From the NCBI GenBank assembly GCA_902158735.1, contig CABGHG010000107.1, positions 1 through 6,029 of the forward strand: a DNA stretch of 6,029 nt, in the 5' to 3' direction. Below, one piece after another: positions 1 to 6,028 of this stretch (the stretch's first letter is position 1; every line of letters begins with the position of its first letter). The notes under the pieces were generated by a model. The model was given only the letters and a program-made list of their open reading frames with translations. It was not told the origin of the DNA and made no database searches. Source of the DNA: Candidatus Methanolliviera sp. GoM_oil. GTDB lineage: Archaea; Halobacteriota; Methanoliparia; Methanoliparales; Methanoliparaceae. Made by a program: the position numbers and the translations under genes.

Positions 1-627
1 TTGGCTGGTTCTGGATCTAATAGCACAAAAGAGGCGTTAGAACTTTCAAAATATGCCGAAGATGCGGGAGCGGATGGGGTATTGGTCATAACGCCATACT
101 ATAACAAGCCGACGGATGCAGGACTGATAAAACATTTTAGTACATTGGCAGAGAGCATAGATATACCGATCATCTTATACAACGTCCCATCGAGGACTGG
201 AATAAATATGAAGCCGTCTGTTGTGGCGGAATTATCTAAGATAGATGGTATAGATGGTATAAAGGAAGCTTCAGGCAGTATATCCCAGATCTCTCAGATC
301 ATAGAGCTTACGAGAGATGAAGATTTTGAGGTTCTCTCTGGAAACGACGATCAGGCGTTTCCCATATTCTCTCTTGGGGGAGTTGGCGTGATCTCCGTTG
401 TAGCAAACGTATTACCGAAGGAGGTCGTCGAGATGTACGAATACTTCAAATCTGGAGATTTAGAGAAGGCAAGGGAGAAACATTACGATCTTTCGCCGAT
501 CTTTAGGGCTCTCTTCATCGAGACGAATCCAATACCGGTCAAAACCGCATGTAAGATGCGGGGATTGGCGGCAGGTGGGCTTAGACTACCTCTGGTTCCC
601 TTATCCGAAGAGAATGAGAGAAACTGA
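1..627 (+). CDS. dapA: 4-hydroxy-tetrahydrodipicolinate synthase, 3' part (5' end outside window)
   Basis: Condenses pyruvate with L-aspartate semialdehyde in the cytoplasm, the first committed step of lysine/diaminopimelate synthesis. The reading frame is open at base 1, so the TTG there is read as an internal Leu. The 208 residues visible compare with about 290 in the family, so roughly 80-90 N-terminal residues are missing. Seen directly: the GSGSNST segment (residues 3-9), TPYYNKP (31-37), ILYNVPSRTG with the catalytic Tyr (Tyr60), and IKEASG with the Schiff-base Lys (Lys88); SGNDDQAFP and ETNPIPVK follow in the C-terminal half. The wider aldolase family includes N-acetylneuraminate lyase and keto-deoxy-sugar aldolases, but the motifs and dapB 35 bases downstream on the same strand favour DapA. 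The pair probably shares a transcript. A 9-base tandem repeat at 241-258 encodes IDGIDG without lengthening the protein. Confidence 0.93.
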   Translation: MAGSGSNSTKEALELSKYAEDAGADGVLVITPYYNKPTDAGLIKHFSTLAESIDIPIILYNVPSRTGINMKPSVVAELSKIDGIDGIKEASGSISQISQIIELTRDEDFEVLSGNDDQAFPIFSLGGVGVISVVANVLPKEVVEMYEYFKSGDLEKAREKHYDLSPIFRALFIETNPIPVKTACKMRGLAAGGLRLPLVPLSEENERN

Positions 628-662
628 AAGAGGTTTTAAAGGGATACATTAAGGAATAAAAA

Positions 663-1436
663 ATGATAAACGTTGCGGTCGCCGGCGCAAACGGAAGGAT
701 GGGATCTCTGATATGTAAAGATGTATTAGAAGCGGACGAGGTGGAATTGGCAGTCGCGATGGACGTTTCTGGGATTGGAGAAAAGGGAAACCTGAAGATA
801 GAAGATGCAAAGATGATGGATAAGATATTTAGAGAGGTATCTCCAAAAGCAGATGTATATGTAGATTTTACGGTTGCAGATGCCGCCGTGGAGAATATAG
901 AAACTGCTTCTGAAAATGGAGTTAATCTGGTGGTTGGAACGACGGGTTTCTCGAAAGAGCAAGAGGAAAGAATCGAACGGGCGATAAATGGCAATGTCTC
1001 CGCGGTCATCTCTCCGAATTTTTCGGTGGGCGTAAACGTCTTTTGGAAGATCGTCAAAGAAGCTGCCATCCACCTGAAGGGGTACGACGCCGAGATCATC
1101 GAGTCGCACCACAGATTTAAGAAAGATTCTCCGAGCGGAACGGCAAAGAAGGCTTATGATCTCTTATGTGAGGTTTGGGGAGAGAGAGAGCCGGTATATG
1201 GCAGAAGTGGATTTAGCGAAAGAAGAGAAGAGATAGGGATGCACTCGATTAGGGCGGGCGACATCGTGGGAGATCATACAGTCTTATTTGGAGGAGATGG
1301 GGAAAGATTGGAGATAACTCATCGGGCACACAGCAGAGAAGCATTTGCATCCGGTGTTTTAAGATCGATAAGGTGGCTCTTTGCATCAGAAAGAGAGAAG
1401 AAGATATACACGATGGAAGACGTCCTTGAACTTTAG
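663..1436 (+). CDS. dapB: 4-hydroxy-tetrahydrodipicolinate reductase
   Basis: Reduces the DapA product to tetrahydrodipicolinate with NAD(P)H, the second step of diaminopimelate/lysine synthesis, in the cytoplasm. The 257-residue protein has the usual family length. Seen: an N-terminal Rossmann nucleotide loop VAGANGRMG (6-14), VDFT (67-70), the GTTG loop (92-95), SPNFSVGVN (117-125), and the catalytic signature ESHHRFKKDSPSGTAK (147-162), whose His149 and Lys153 match the catalytic His and Lys of the E. coli enzyme. The RAGDIVGDHTVLFGG segment and LEITHRAHSR (216-225) complete the substrate domain. The ATG start lies 7 bases after an AAGGA site (651-655) and directly precedes the nucleotide-binding strand, so little doubt remains about it. 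The gene sits 35 bases behind dapA and is probably cotranscribed. An antisense open frame of 172 codons across it is a coding shadow. Confidence 0.96.
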   Translation: MINVAVAGANGRMGSLICKDVLEADEVELAVAMDVSGIGEKGNLKIEDAKMMDKIFREVSPKADVYVDFTVADAAVENIETASENGVNLVVGTTGFSKEQEERIERAINGNVSAVISPNFSVGVNVFWKIVKEAAIHLKGYDAEIIESHHRFKKDSPSGTAKKAYDLLCEVWGEREPVYGRSGFSERREEIGMHSIRAGDIVGDHTVLFGGDGERLEITHRAHSREAFASGVLRSIRWLFASEREKKIYTMEDVLEL

Positions 1437-1446
1437 ATCGAAGGGC

Positions 1447-1460
1447 AAAAGATAAATAGA
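1447..1460 (+). promoter_or_regulatory. possible box A promoter for the ferredoxin gene
   Basis: The A/T-rich element AGATAAATA (1450-1458), preceded by a purine/A-rich stretch that could serve as a BRE, would place a transcription start near 1480, leaving a leader of about 35 bases ahead of the ferredoxin ATG. The match to the archaeal box A consensus is only moderate, and cotranscription with dapB is equally possible. Confidence 0.25.
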
Positions 1461-1473
1461 AGATATGGCGGAT

Positions 1474-1499
1474 CATTTTTTGTTAAAAGATTTTTGTTT
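1474..1499 (+). terminator. possible T-rich terminator of dapAB
   Basis: Two T tracts, T6 at 1476-1481 and T5 at 1491-1495 followed by GTTT, lie 40-60 bases after the dapB stop. Archaeal RNA polymerase often ends transcripts at such U-rich stretches without a stable hairpin, and I see none here. The tracts also fall in the leader of the next gene, so their role is inferred from composition alone. Confidence 0.35.
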
Positions 1500-1502
1500 A
1501 AA

Positions 1503-1510
1503 GAGGTGAT
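1503..1510 (+). promoter_or_regulatory. strong Shine-Dalgarno site of the ferredoxin gene
   Basis: GAGGTGAT is complementary without mismatch to the usual archaeal 16S rRNA 3' tail (AUCACCUCC) and ends 5 bases before the ATG at 1516. It is the strongest ribosome-binding site in the window, fixes the start of the short ferredoxin frame and is good evidence that this small frame is translated. Confidence 0.75.
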
Positions 1511-1515
1511 GTAAA

Positions 1516-1692
1516 ATGCCAGCTGTGGTTGATCCAGAAAAGTGTGAAGGTTGTGAGACGTGCGTTGATGAGTGTCCGGTAGAGGCGATAAGCATGAACG
1601 ATGATGGTATTGCAGAAGTAGATGAAGATGAATGCGTCGAATGCGAGACGTGTGTTGACGTCTGCCCAAACGAAGCAATAACAATGGAGTGA
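1516..1692 (+). CDS. 2[4Fe-4S] ferredoxin, 58 residues
   Basis: Small soluble electron carrier expected to hold two [4Fe-4S] clusters and pass low-potential electrons between cytoplasmic oxidoreductases. Translation from ATG 1516 gives 58 residues ending at TGA 1690-1692. Two complete C-x2-C-x2-C-x3-C-P motifs are visible: Cys10/13/16/20-Pro and Cys40/43/46/50-Pro. The halves are an obvious internal duplication; 13 of 18 residues are identical between 10-27 and 40-57. The length is typical of clostridial-type ferredoxins. It is extremely acidic: 19 Asp/Glu against one Lys. An excellent Shine-Dalgarno site precedes it. It lies between dapB and psmB, neither of which has a known ferredoxin need, so its partner cannot be deduced. 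Longer frames on the opposite strand here carry no recognisable motif and are shadows. Confidence 0.93.
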   Translation: MPAVVDPEKCEGCETCVDECPVEAISMNDDGIAEVDEDECVECETCVDVCPNEAITME

Positions 1693-1718
1693 GTATATCT
1701 GTATTCGAAAGAACAATC

Positions 1719-1726
1719 TTTAAATA
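1719..1726 (+). promoter_or_regulatory. box A (TATA) promoter of psmB
   Basis: TTTAAATA is a near-perfect archaeal box A, preceded by a purine-rich BRE-like stretch (GAAAGAACAA, about 1707-1716). Transcription would begin near 1746-1752, giving psmB a leader of roughly 75-80 bases. It lies 27 bases after the ferredoxin stop, suggesting that psmB has its own promoter. Transcript start is inferred from spacing. Confidence 0.6.
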
Positions 1727-1763
1727 AGAGTGGAACATACTATGATGTGTATCCGACTTTTTG

Positions 1764-1791
1764 AATCATTGCCTCTTTAGAGGGGATGAAT
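1764..1791 (+). promoter_or_regulatory. hairpin in the psmB 5' leader
   Basis: Bases 1764-1775 can pair with 1780-1791 around a TTTA loop: CCTC/GAGG next to the loop, then a G-G mismatch, a T-G wobble, a four-pair TCAT/ATGA block, an A-A mismatch and a closing A-T. Ten of twelve positions pair. The 3' arm contains GAGGGGAT, a Shine-Dalgarno-like sequence upstream of the mini-ORF at 1795. Role in translation or attenuation is inference. Confidence 0.4.
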
Positions 1792-1794
1792 AGA

Positions 1795-1824
1795 ATGTTT
1801 GGTGGAGGAGAAACGGAGGTTTGA
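1795..1824 (+). other. nine-codon mini-ORF overlapping the psmB start
   Basis: ATG at 1795 opens a frame reading MFGGGETEV and ending at TGA 1822-1824, which overlaps the possible TTG start at 1821 as TTGA. A Shine-Dalgarno-like GAGGGG (1780-1785) lies 9 bases before its ATG. It could be a translated leader peptide coupled to psmB, a chance frame, or the true N terminus of the proteasome subunit separated by a one-base indel or sequencing error. The sequence alone does not decide. Confidence 0.3.
1815..1820 (+). promoter_or_regulatory. Shine-Dalgarno site deciding the psmB start
   Basis: GGAGGT abuts TTG 1821 with no spacer but stands 6 bases before TTG 1827, which is normal spacing. This favours 1827 as initiation codon. 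A second GGAGGAG at 1804-1810 could serve TTG 1821 with a 10-base spacer. No ATG or GTG start is available: the in-frame stop TAG 1791-1793 closes the frame upstream. Confidence 0.55.
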
Positions 1825-1826
1825 TT

Positions 1827-2468
1827 TTGCCTTACAGTGAAAAATATTATAAGGGGACTACAACGGTGGGCGTGGTGTGCGCGGATGGTATCGTGCTCGC
1901 ATCAGAGAAGAGAGCCACGATGGAACATTTTATAGCGAGTAAAGATGCAAAGAAGATATATAAGATAGACGATTTCATCGGACTGACCACGGCGGGGGCT
2001 GTGGGAGACGCTCAGAGGATTATGAGATGGCTCTCAGTCGAGGTGAATCTTTATAAAGTGAGAACTGGTACATCTATGACAATTAATGCTCTTTCGACGC
2101 TTCTTGCGAATATATTGAATGATAATAGATATTTCCCCTTCATAACACAATTTTTGATTGGAGGGATGGATAGAGTGGGTTCAAGGATATTTTCTATCGA
2201 TCCCTATGGCGGTATGATCGAGGAGAAGAAGGTTACCTCAACAGGTTCCGGTTCTCCTATTGCATATGGAATTCTCGAGAGCGGATATAAAGGAGATATA
2301 TCGATGGACGCGGGGGTAAAATTGGCTGTAAGAGCTATTTCAGCGGCTATACGAAGGGATTCCGCATCGGGAGAAAGTATCGAGGCCGTAAAAATTGGCA
2401 AGGAAGGATTTAAGGAGGTAGCAGAAGGCGAGATTAAAAAGATGATCTCCACTTTTAAATATGCCTAG
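1827..2468 (+). CDS. psmB: 20S proteasome beta subunit (proteolytic)
   Basis: Catalytic subunit of the archaeal 20S proteasome; its rings form the inner proteolytic chamber between alpha rings in the cytoplasm. Starting at TTG 1827 gives 213 residues: a 10-residue propeptide MPYSEKYYKG, then autocatalytic cleavage before Thr11 (KG/TTTVG), which becomes the N-terminal nucleophile. In mature numbering Glu17, Arg19 and Lys33 (SEKR and AKK segments) are present; the GDAQR helix, the TGSGSP loop with Ser129 and RDSASG with Asp166 follow. The mature part of about 203 residues matches the family. TTG 1821 would add two residues; 1827 is preferred because GGAGGT is 6 bases upstream. It has its own box A promoter and a structured leader, and is followed by T-rich DNA. 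The aCPSF1 gene starts 106 bases downstream. An intact catalytic set indicates an active, not a decoy, subunit. Confidence 0.95.
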   Translation: MPYSEKYYKGTTTVGVVCADGIVLASEKRATMEHFIASKDAKKIYKIDDFIGLTTAGAVGDAQRIMRWLSVEVNLYKVRTGTSMTINALSTLLANILNDNRYFPFITQFLIGGMDRVGSRIFSIDPYGGMIEEKKVTSTGSGSPIAYGILESGYKGDISMDAGVKLAVRAISAAIRRDSASGESIEAVKIGKEGFKEVAEGEIKKMISTFKYA

Positions 2469-2489
2469 ATAAATATTATTTAAACACTA

Positions 2490-2499
2490 TTTTATTTTT
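2490..2499 (+). terminator. T-rich terminator after psmB
   Basis: T4-A-T5 begins 21 bases after the psmB stop, with no clear hairpin before it. This is the typical composition of archaeal U-tract terminators, which are also the sites at which aCPSF1 acts. An A/T-rich TATTTAAAC (2477-2485) just before it could alternatively be a box A for the next gene. Confidence 0.45.
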
Positions 2500-2536
2500 G
2501 AGTTACTCATCAATACTGTTTGTGCAATTTGGTAGA

Positions 2537-2559
2537 TTTAGATGTATAATTGATCTAAA
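2537..2559 (+). promoter_or_regulatory. inverted repeat around a TATA-like element before aCPSF1
   Basis: TTTAGAT (2537-2543) and ATCTAAA (2553-2559) are perfect 7-base inverted repeats separated by GTATAATTG. The TATAAT inside the spacer is centred about 28 bases before the aCPSF1 ATG, where a box A would sit for a leaderless or nearly leaderless mRNA. The arrangement resembles an operator covering a promoter, but it could also be a chance palindrome in A/T-rich DNA or, if transcription starts further upstream, an RNA hairpin. Confidence 0.35.
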
Positions 2560-2574
2560 AATTGGAAGATTCAA

Positions 2575-4482
2575 ATGACGTTCGAAGAGACACTCGATGA
2601 CTTATTGGGTAAGATAAGGGGGCGGGTTGGAGATGCGGTGGAATTAACCGGCATAGAATATGAGGGGGCAGAGCTTGTTATATATACATCTGACCCGGCG
2701 GCGTTTGTCGAGAACGAGAATATAATAAGAAATCTCGCCAAAGATCTGAAGAAGAGAATAGTGGTTAGACCCGATAAAAAGGCTCTCACGAGTCCAGAAA
2801 TTGCCATAAAAGGTATGGAGGATGTTATTCCGAAGGATTCTGGCGTAAAAAACTTTTACTTCGATCCCGAGATGGGAGAGGTTACAATAGAAGCTGATAA
2901 ACCCGGGCTTGTAATAGGTAAAAGAGGGGCGACGATGAGGGCTATAACGAAGAAGGTTGGTTGGACTCCAAAGGTAATACGCGTTCCCCCTATAGAGTCT
3001 ACGATCATAAAAAATACGAGAGAATATCTTAAATCGATGGGCAATGATAGAAAAAAGTTCTTAAAGAGAATAGGTGTGAGCATACATAGAAAAATCGATC
3101 CAACGGATAAGTGGGCCAGAGTAACATCTTTGGGTAGTTGTAGGGAGGTGGGAAGAAGTTGTTTTCTTTTGTCAACCCCAGAGACAAAAATTTTAATTGA
3201 TTGCGGAGTGAACGTGGGTTCTGACAATAATGCCTATCCTTATCTATATATCCCGGAGGTAACGCCGTTAACTGATTTAGATGCAGTGGTAGTCACCCAT
3301 GCACACCTGGACCATAGTGGGTTGGTTCCTCTACTTTATAAGTATGGATACGACGGACCAATATACCTGACTCCCCCTACAAGAGATCTGATGCTTCTTT
3401 TACAGTTAGATTTCATTGATGTATCCGTCAGGGAGGGGAAAAGCGCCCCTTATGAGTCCAGTATGGTGAGGGAAGCGCTTAAGCACACCATCCCACTCAG
3501 TTATGAGGCAGTCACCGATATTGCACCGGATGTTCATCTAACTTTGCACAATGCAGGCCATATTTTAGGCTCTTCCACAGCACATTTTCACGTTGGGGAG
3601 GGGCTCTGCAACGTGGTATTTACTGGGGATATAAAATACGAAAAAACACTTCTCTTTGATCCTGCGGTTAATACCTTTCCTCGTTTAGAATGTTTGATCA
3701 TAGAATCTACGTATGGAGGCTCAAAAGATCTTCAGCCATCAAGGAGGTGGGCAGAGAGGAGATTACAGGATGTCATTGGAGATGTCTTAAAGAGGGGGGG
3801 GAAGGTTTTGATCCCTGCCTTTGCCGTTGGCAGAAGTCAAGAAGTGATGATCGTACTTGAAGATGCGATAAGAAATAAGAAGATAGAGGAAGTGCCGGTA
3901 TATCTGGATGGAATGATCTGGGAGGCTACCGCCATACACACGGCTTATCCTGAATATTTGAACAATAACCTTAGAAACATGATCTTTCACGATGATTTGA
4001 ATCCTTTCCTCTCTGACTGTTTTGTGAGGGTCGATTCGCGGGGTAAAAGAGAAGAGATCTTTGAAAATGGACCGGCGATCGTTCTATCAACTTCCGGTAT
4101 GATCAATGGAGGTCCGATAATGGAGCATTTGAGATATCTTGGTCCTGATGAGAAGAATATGCTCATATTTGTGGGCTACCAAGCAGAAGGAACGCTCGGA
4201 AAGAGAATCCAGAATGGATGGAGAGAGATACCAATATCATCGGAAGGCAGAACGGAAACGATAAAGATGAATCTTGAAGTGCAAACCGTGGATGGTTTTT
4301 CCGGCCATTCGGACAGGCAACAACTCATGGATTATGTGAAGAGATTGAATCCAATGCCAAAGAAAATACTGACAAATCACGGCGAAGAGGGTAAATGTAT
4401 AGATCTGGCGAGTGGCATTCACAAGAGATTTAAGATCGAGACGATTGTACCAAAGAACATGGAGACATATCGGTTATCATAA
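2575..4482 (+). CDS. KH-CPSF ribonuclease, archaeal transcription termination factor aCPSF1/FttA
   Basis: Metallo-beta-lactamase/beta-CASP nuclease of the CPSF73 family. Archaeal aCPSF1 (FttA) cleaves nascent RNA at U-rich 3' ends and drives transcription termination. The 635 residues match the full family length. Domains: two N-terminal KH-like modules (about 1-65 and 70-145; the second with a GKRG loop at 115-118), metallo-beta-lactamase (about 180-385 and 570-635) and inserted beta-CASP (about 386-570). Zinc and catalytic residues are all present: Asp209, HAHLDH (242-247), His329, Asp352, motif A Glu377 in ESTYG, motif B His578 in GHSD and motif C His602 in NHGEEGK. The ATG start has a weak GGAAG site 6 bases upstream and fits the family N terminus. 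A run of eight G at 3794-3801 leaves the frame intact. The gene follows psmB; its stop overlaps the convergent permease by 6 bases. Confidence 0.95.
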   Translation: MTFEETLDDLLGKIRGRVGDAVELTGIEYEGAELVIYTSDPAAFVENENIIRNLAKDLKKRIVVRPDKKALTSPEIAIKGMEDVIPKDSGVKNFYFDPEMGEVTIEADKPGLVIGKRGATMRAITKKVGWTPKVIRVPPIESTIIKNTREYLKSMGNDRKKFLKRIGVSIHRKIDPTDKWARVTSLGSCREVGRSCFLLSTPETKILIDCGVNVGSDNNAYPYLYIPEVTPLTDLDAVVVTHAHLDHSGLVPLLYKYGYDGPIYLTPPTRDLMLLLQLDFIDVSVREGKSAPYESSMVREALKHTIPLSYEAVTDIAPDVHLTLHNAGHILGSSTAHFHVGEGLCNVVFTGDIKYEKTLLFDPAVNTFPRLECLIIESTYGGSKDLQPSRRWAERRLQDVIGDVLKRGGKVLIPAFAVGRSQEVMIVLEDAIRNKKIEEVPVYLDGMIWEATAIHTAYPEYLNNNLRNMIFHDDLNPFLSDCFVRVDSRGKREEIFENGPAIVLSTSGMINGGPIMEHLRYLGPDEKNMLIFVGYQAEGTLGKRIQNGWREIPISSEGRTETIKMNLEVQTVDGFSGHSDRQQLMDYVKRLNPMPKKILTNHGEEGKCIDLASGIHKRFKIETIVPKNMETYRLS

Positions 4483-5772
4483 AAGAGCTGGATAGGAGAT
4501 ATATATAATAAATATTGCCGTTAGAATATACATAGCTATACTTACCTCGTTCCACCTCTTCGTTAGAACCTTTATAATCGTGTAAGAGATTATACCAAGC
4601 ATAATTCCATTTGAGATGCTGTACGTGAATGGTATTGCCACAATAATTAAAAAAGCAGGCAGAGCATTCGTTATATCCTTCAAATCTATCTTCAAAACAG
4701 GCTCCATCATAAATAGACCAACCATGATAAGAGCTGGAGCCGTTGCCGCTGGTGGTATAAGTTTCGCAAATGGAACGAGAAAGAGTGTTGATAGAAAAGC
4801 CAAACCTGTTACAACAGAGGTTAATCCCGTTCTTCCTCCTTCAGCAACACCTGAAGCAGACTCAACATAAGTCGTTACGGTTGACGTGCCAAGAATAGAT
4901 CCAAATATTGTGCCTATGGAATCGACTATAAAGAGCCTTCTGGCACCTTTAAAGCTACCCTCTTCATCTATCATATCGAGCTTTGTCGCCAGTCCTGTTG
5001 CCGCTCCAAGTGTATCAAAGAGATCAACAAATGTGAAGGTTATTATGACCCACACCAGACCAAGCTTAAAGACTCCGGCAAAGTCCATCTGAAGAAAGGT
5101 GTTTGAGAGGGAGGAGAAGTTTGGAAGTGCAAATATATCCGAGATCGATTCTGGCCTTGCCGGAATGCCAAAGATCCATCCAAGCAGAGTTGTGCCTATA
5201 ATACCAAATAAAAGGGCTCCTTTGACTCTGAAACCAGTAAGAATTGCCATGAACATCAGTCCAAATATTGCCAGAAGTGTTTGCGGTGCTGTAAGGTCAC
5301 CAAGAGATATGAGTGTTCCGGGGTCTGATACAACCAGCCCTGCATTGACCATGCCTATGAGAGCAATAAATAGCCCAATTCCAACGCTCGTTCCGAGTTT
5401 CAAGCTCATTGGAATGGCTTTCACCATGTCTTCCCTTATTGGCAATATGGAGATTATCAGAAAGATTATACCATCGATAAAAACGGCTGCAAGCGCAACC
5501 TGCCAGGATATATTCATCCCGACACAGACGCTATATGCAAAATAGGCATTCAGCCCCATTCCTGCCGCCAGAGCAAACGGGAGGTTTGTATATATGCCGG
5601 CGATTATTGTTATCACGCTTGCGCTCAAAATCGTTGCGAGCATGACGGCATCGAAGTCCATGCCTGCCGCACTCAAGATCTGAGGATTTACAAAGACTAT
5701 GTACACCATAGTCATAAACGTTGTCAGACCAGCGATTATCTCGTCTTTGATCTCTGCACCTTTGAAGATCAT
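4477..5772 (-). CDS. AzgA-type (NCS2 superfamily) purine nucleobase permease
   Basis: Cytoplasmic-membrane importer of a nucleobase, by homology adenine, hypoxanthine or guanine, in symport with protons. The 431 residues match the family and are strongly hydrophobic, with a dozen or so membrane segments. Family signatures: AGLTTFMTMVYIVFVNP (14-30), GMGLNAYFAY (71-80), IPMSLKLGTSVGIGLF (120-135), FVDLFDTLGAATG (248-260, the substrate-site helix) and STVTTYVESASGVAEGGRTG (297-316). The first of these signatures separates it from UraA/XanQ-type NCS2 carriers. ATG 5772 is preceded by GAGGATC (about 8 bases away). The prs gene ends 31 bases upstream on the same strand, so the two are likely cotranscribed, consistent with purine salvage. 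Its TGA is the complement of the last sense codon of aCPSF1 (6-base convergent overlap). Exact substrate cannot be told from sequence. Confidence 0.92.
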   Translation of the reverse strand: MIFKGAEIKDEIIAGLTTFMTMVYIVFVNPQILSAAGMDFDAVMLATILSASVITIIAGIYTNLPFALAAGMGLNAYFAYSVCVGMNISWQVALAAVFIDGIIFLIISILPIREDMVKAIPMSLKLGTSVGIGLFIALIGMVNAGLVVSDPGTLISLGDLTAPQTLLAIFGLMFMAILTGFRVKGALLFGIIGTTLLGWIFGIPARPESISDIFALPNFSSLSNTFLQMDFAGVFKLGLVWVIITFTFVDLFDTLGAATGLATKLDMIDEEGSFKGARRLFIVDSIGTIFGSILGTSTVTTYVESASGVAEGGRTGLTSVVTGLAFLSTLFLVPFAKLIPPAATAPALIMVGLFMMEPVLKIDLKDITNALPAFLIIVAIPFTYSISNGIMLGIISYTIIKVLTKRWNEVSIAMYILTAIFIIYISYPALL

Positions 5773-5803
5773 CTTTAAGAGATCCTCATATAGAAAAAGA
5801 AGA

Positions 5804-6028
5804 TTATAACCGATCCGCGATCAAAGGGGCAACCGAGACCATGCTCGTTATATTCTCAAGCGTATCCGTCGATATTACCTCTTTTATCCCAGATTGATAC
5901 AATTTTAGGCGTGTGGGTCCAACCAAAACGGGATGCACACAGACGGCATAGATATCGATCGCCCCCTCCTCTTTGAGCATTTTAGATGCCTCTATGACCG
6001 TTCCACCGGTTGAGATCATATCGTCTAA
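5804..6028 (-). CDS. prs: ribose-phosphate pyrophosphokinase, C-terminal part (5' end outside window)
   Basis: Makes phosphoribosyl pyrophosphate (PRPP) from ribose 5-phosphate and ATP in the cytoplasm, feeding purine, pyrimidine and histidine synthesis and base salvage. About 74 residues are visible; the frame is open through the right edge, so most of the usual 280-310-residue protein lies outside. It begins L-D-D-M-I-S-T-G-G-T, the ribose-5-phosphate/PRPP-binding loop of the family, which shows that translation does not start at the internal Met. IYAVCVHPVLVGP and the C-terminal VSVAPLIADRL are also typical. Orotate or other phosphoribosyltransferases share a related loop, but the stretch after it (cVHPVL...GIKEVISTDT) is that of PRPP synthase. 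The nucleobase permease follows after 31 bases, suggesting an operon that imports bases and provides the PRPP to trap them. Confidence 0.92.
   Translation of the reverse strand, partial: LDDMISTGGTVIEASKMLKEEGAIDIYAVCVHPVLVGPTRLKLYQSGIKEVISTDTLENITSMVSVAPLIADRL

Noticed and set aside
241..261. Tandem 9-base repeat (ATAGATGGT twice) in dapA
   Set aside because: It encodes IDGIDGI in a segment whose length before the catalytic Lys is normal for the family, so it is coincidental codon reuse, not an expansion.
634..641. TTTTAAAG before dapB as a box A promoter
   Set aside because: Weak match to the consensus, and the 35-base gap after dapA makes cotranscription the simpler explanation.
581..1099. 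172-codon open frame on the - strand across dapA/dapB
   Set aside because: It lies opposite dapB, whose motifs are complete; the translation is Ser/Phe/Ile-rich without any recognisable domain and is a shadow of the codon use of dapB.
1433..1738. 101- and 72-codon frames on the - strand over the ferredoxin
   Set aside because: The + strand frame has two perfect cluster motifs and an ideal Shine-Dalgarno site; the antisense frames have neither.
3794..3801. Run of eight G in aCPSF1 as a possible frameshift or slippage site
   Set aside because: The frame continues as KRGGKVLIPAFAVGR, which fits the beta-CASP family on both sides, so there is no sign of an indel.
5099..5545. 148-codon open frame on the + strand inside the permease gene
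   Set aside because: Antisense to a clearly conserved membrane protein; the translation shows no domain and has the composition expected from reversed hydrophobic codons.
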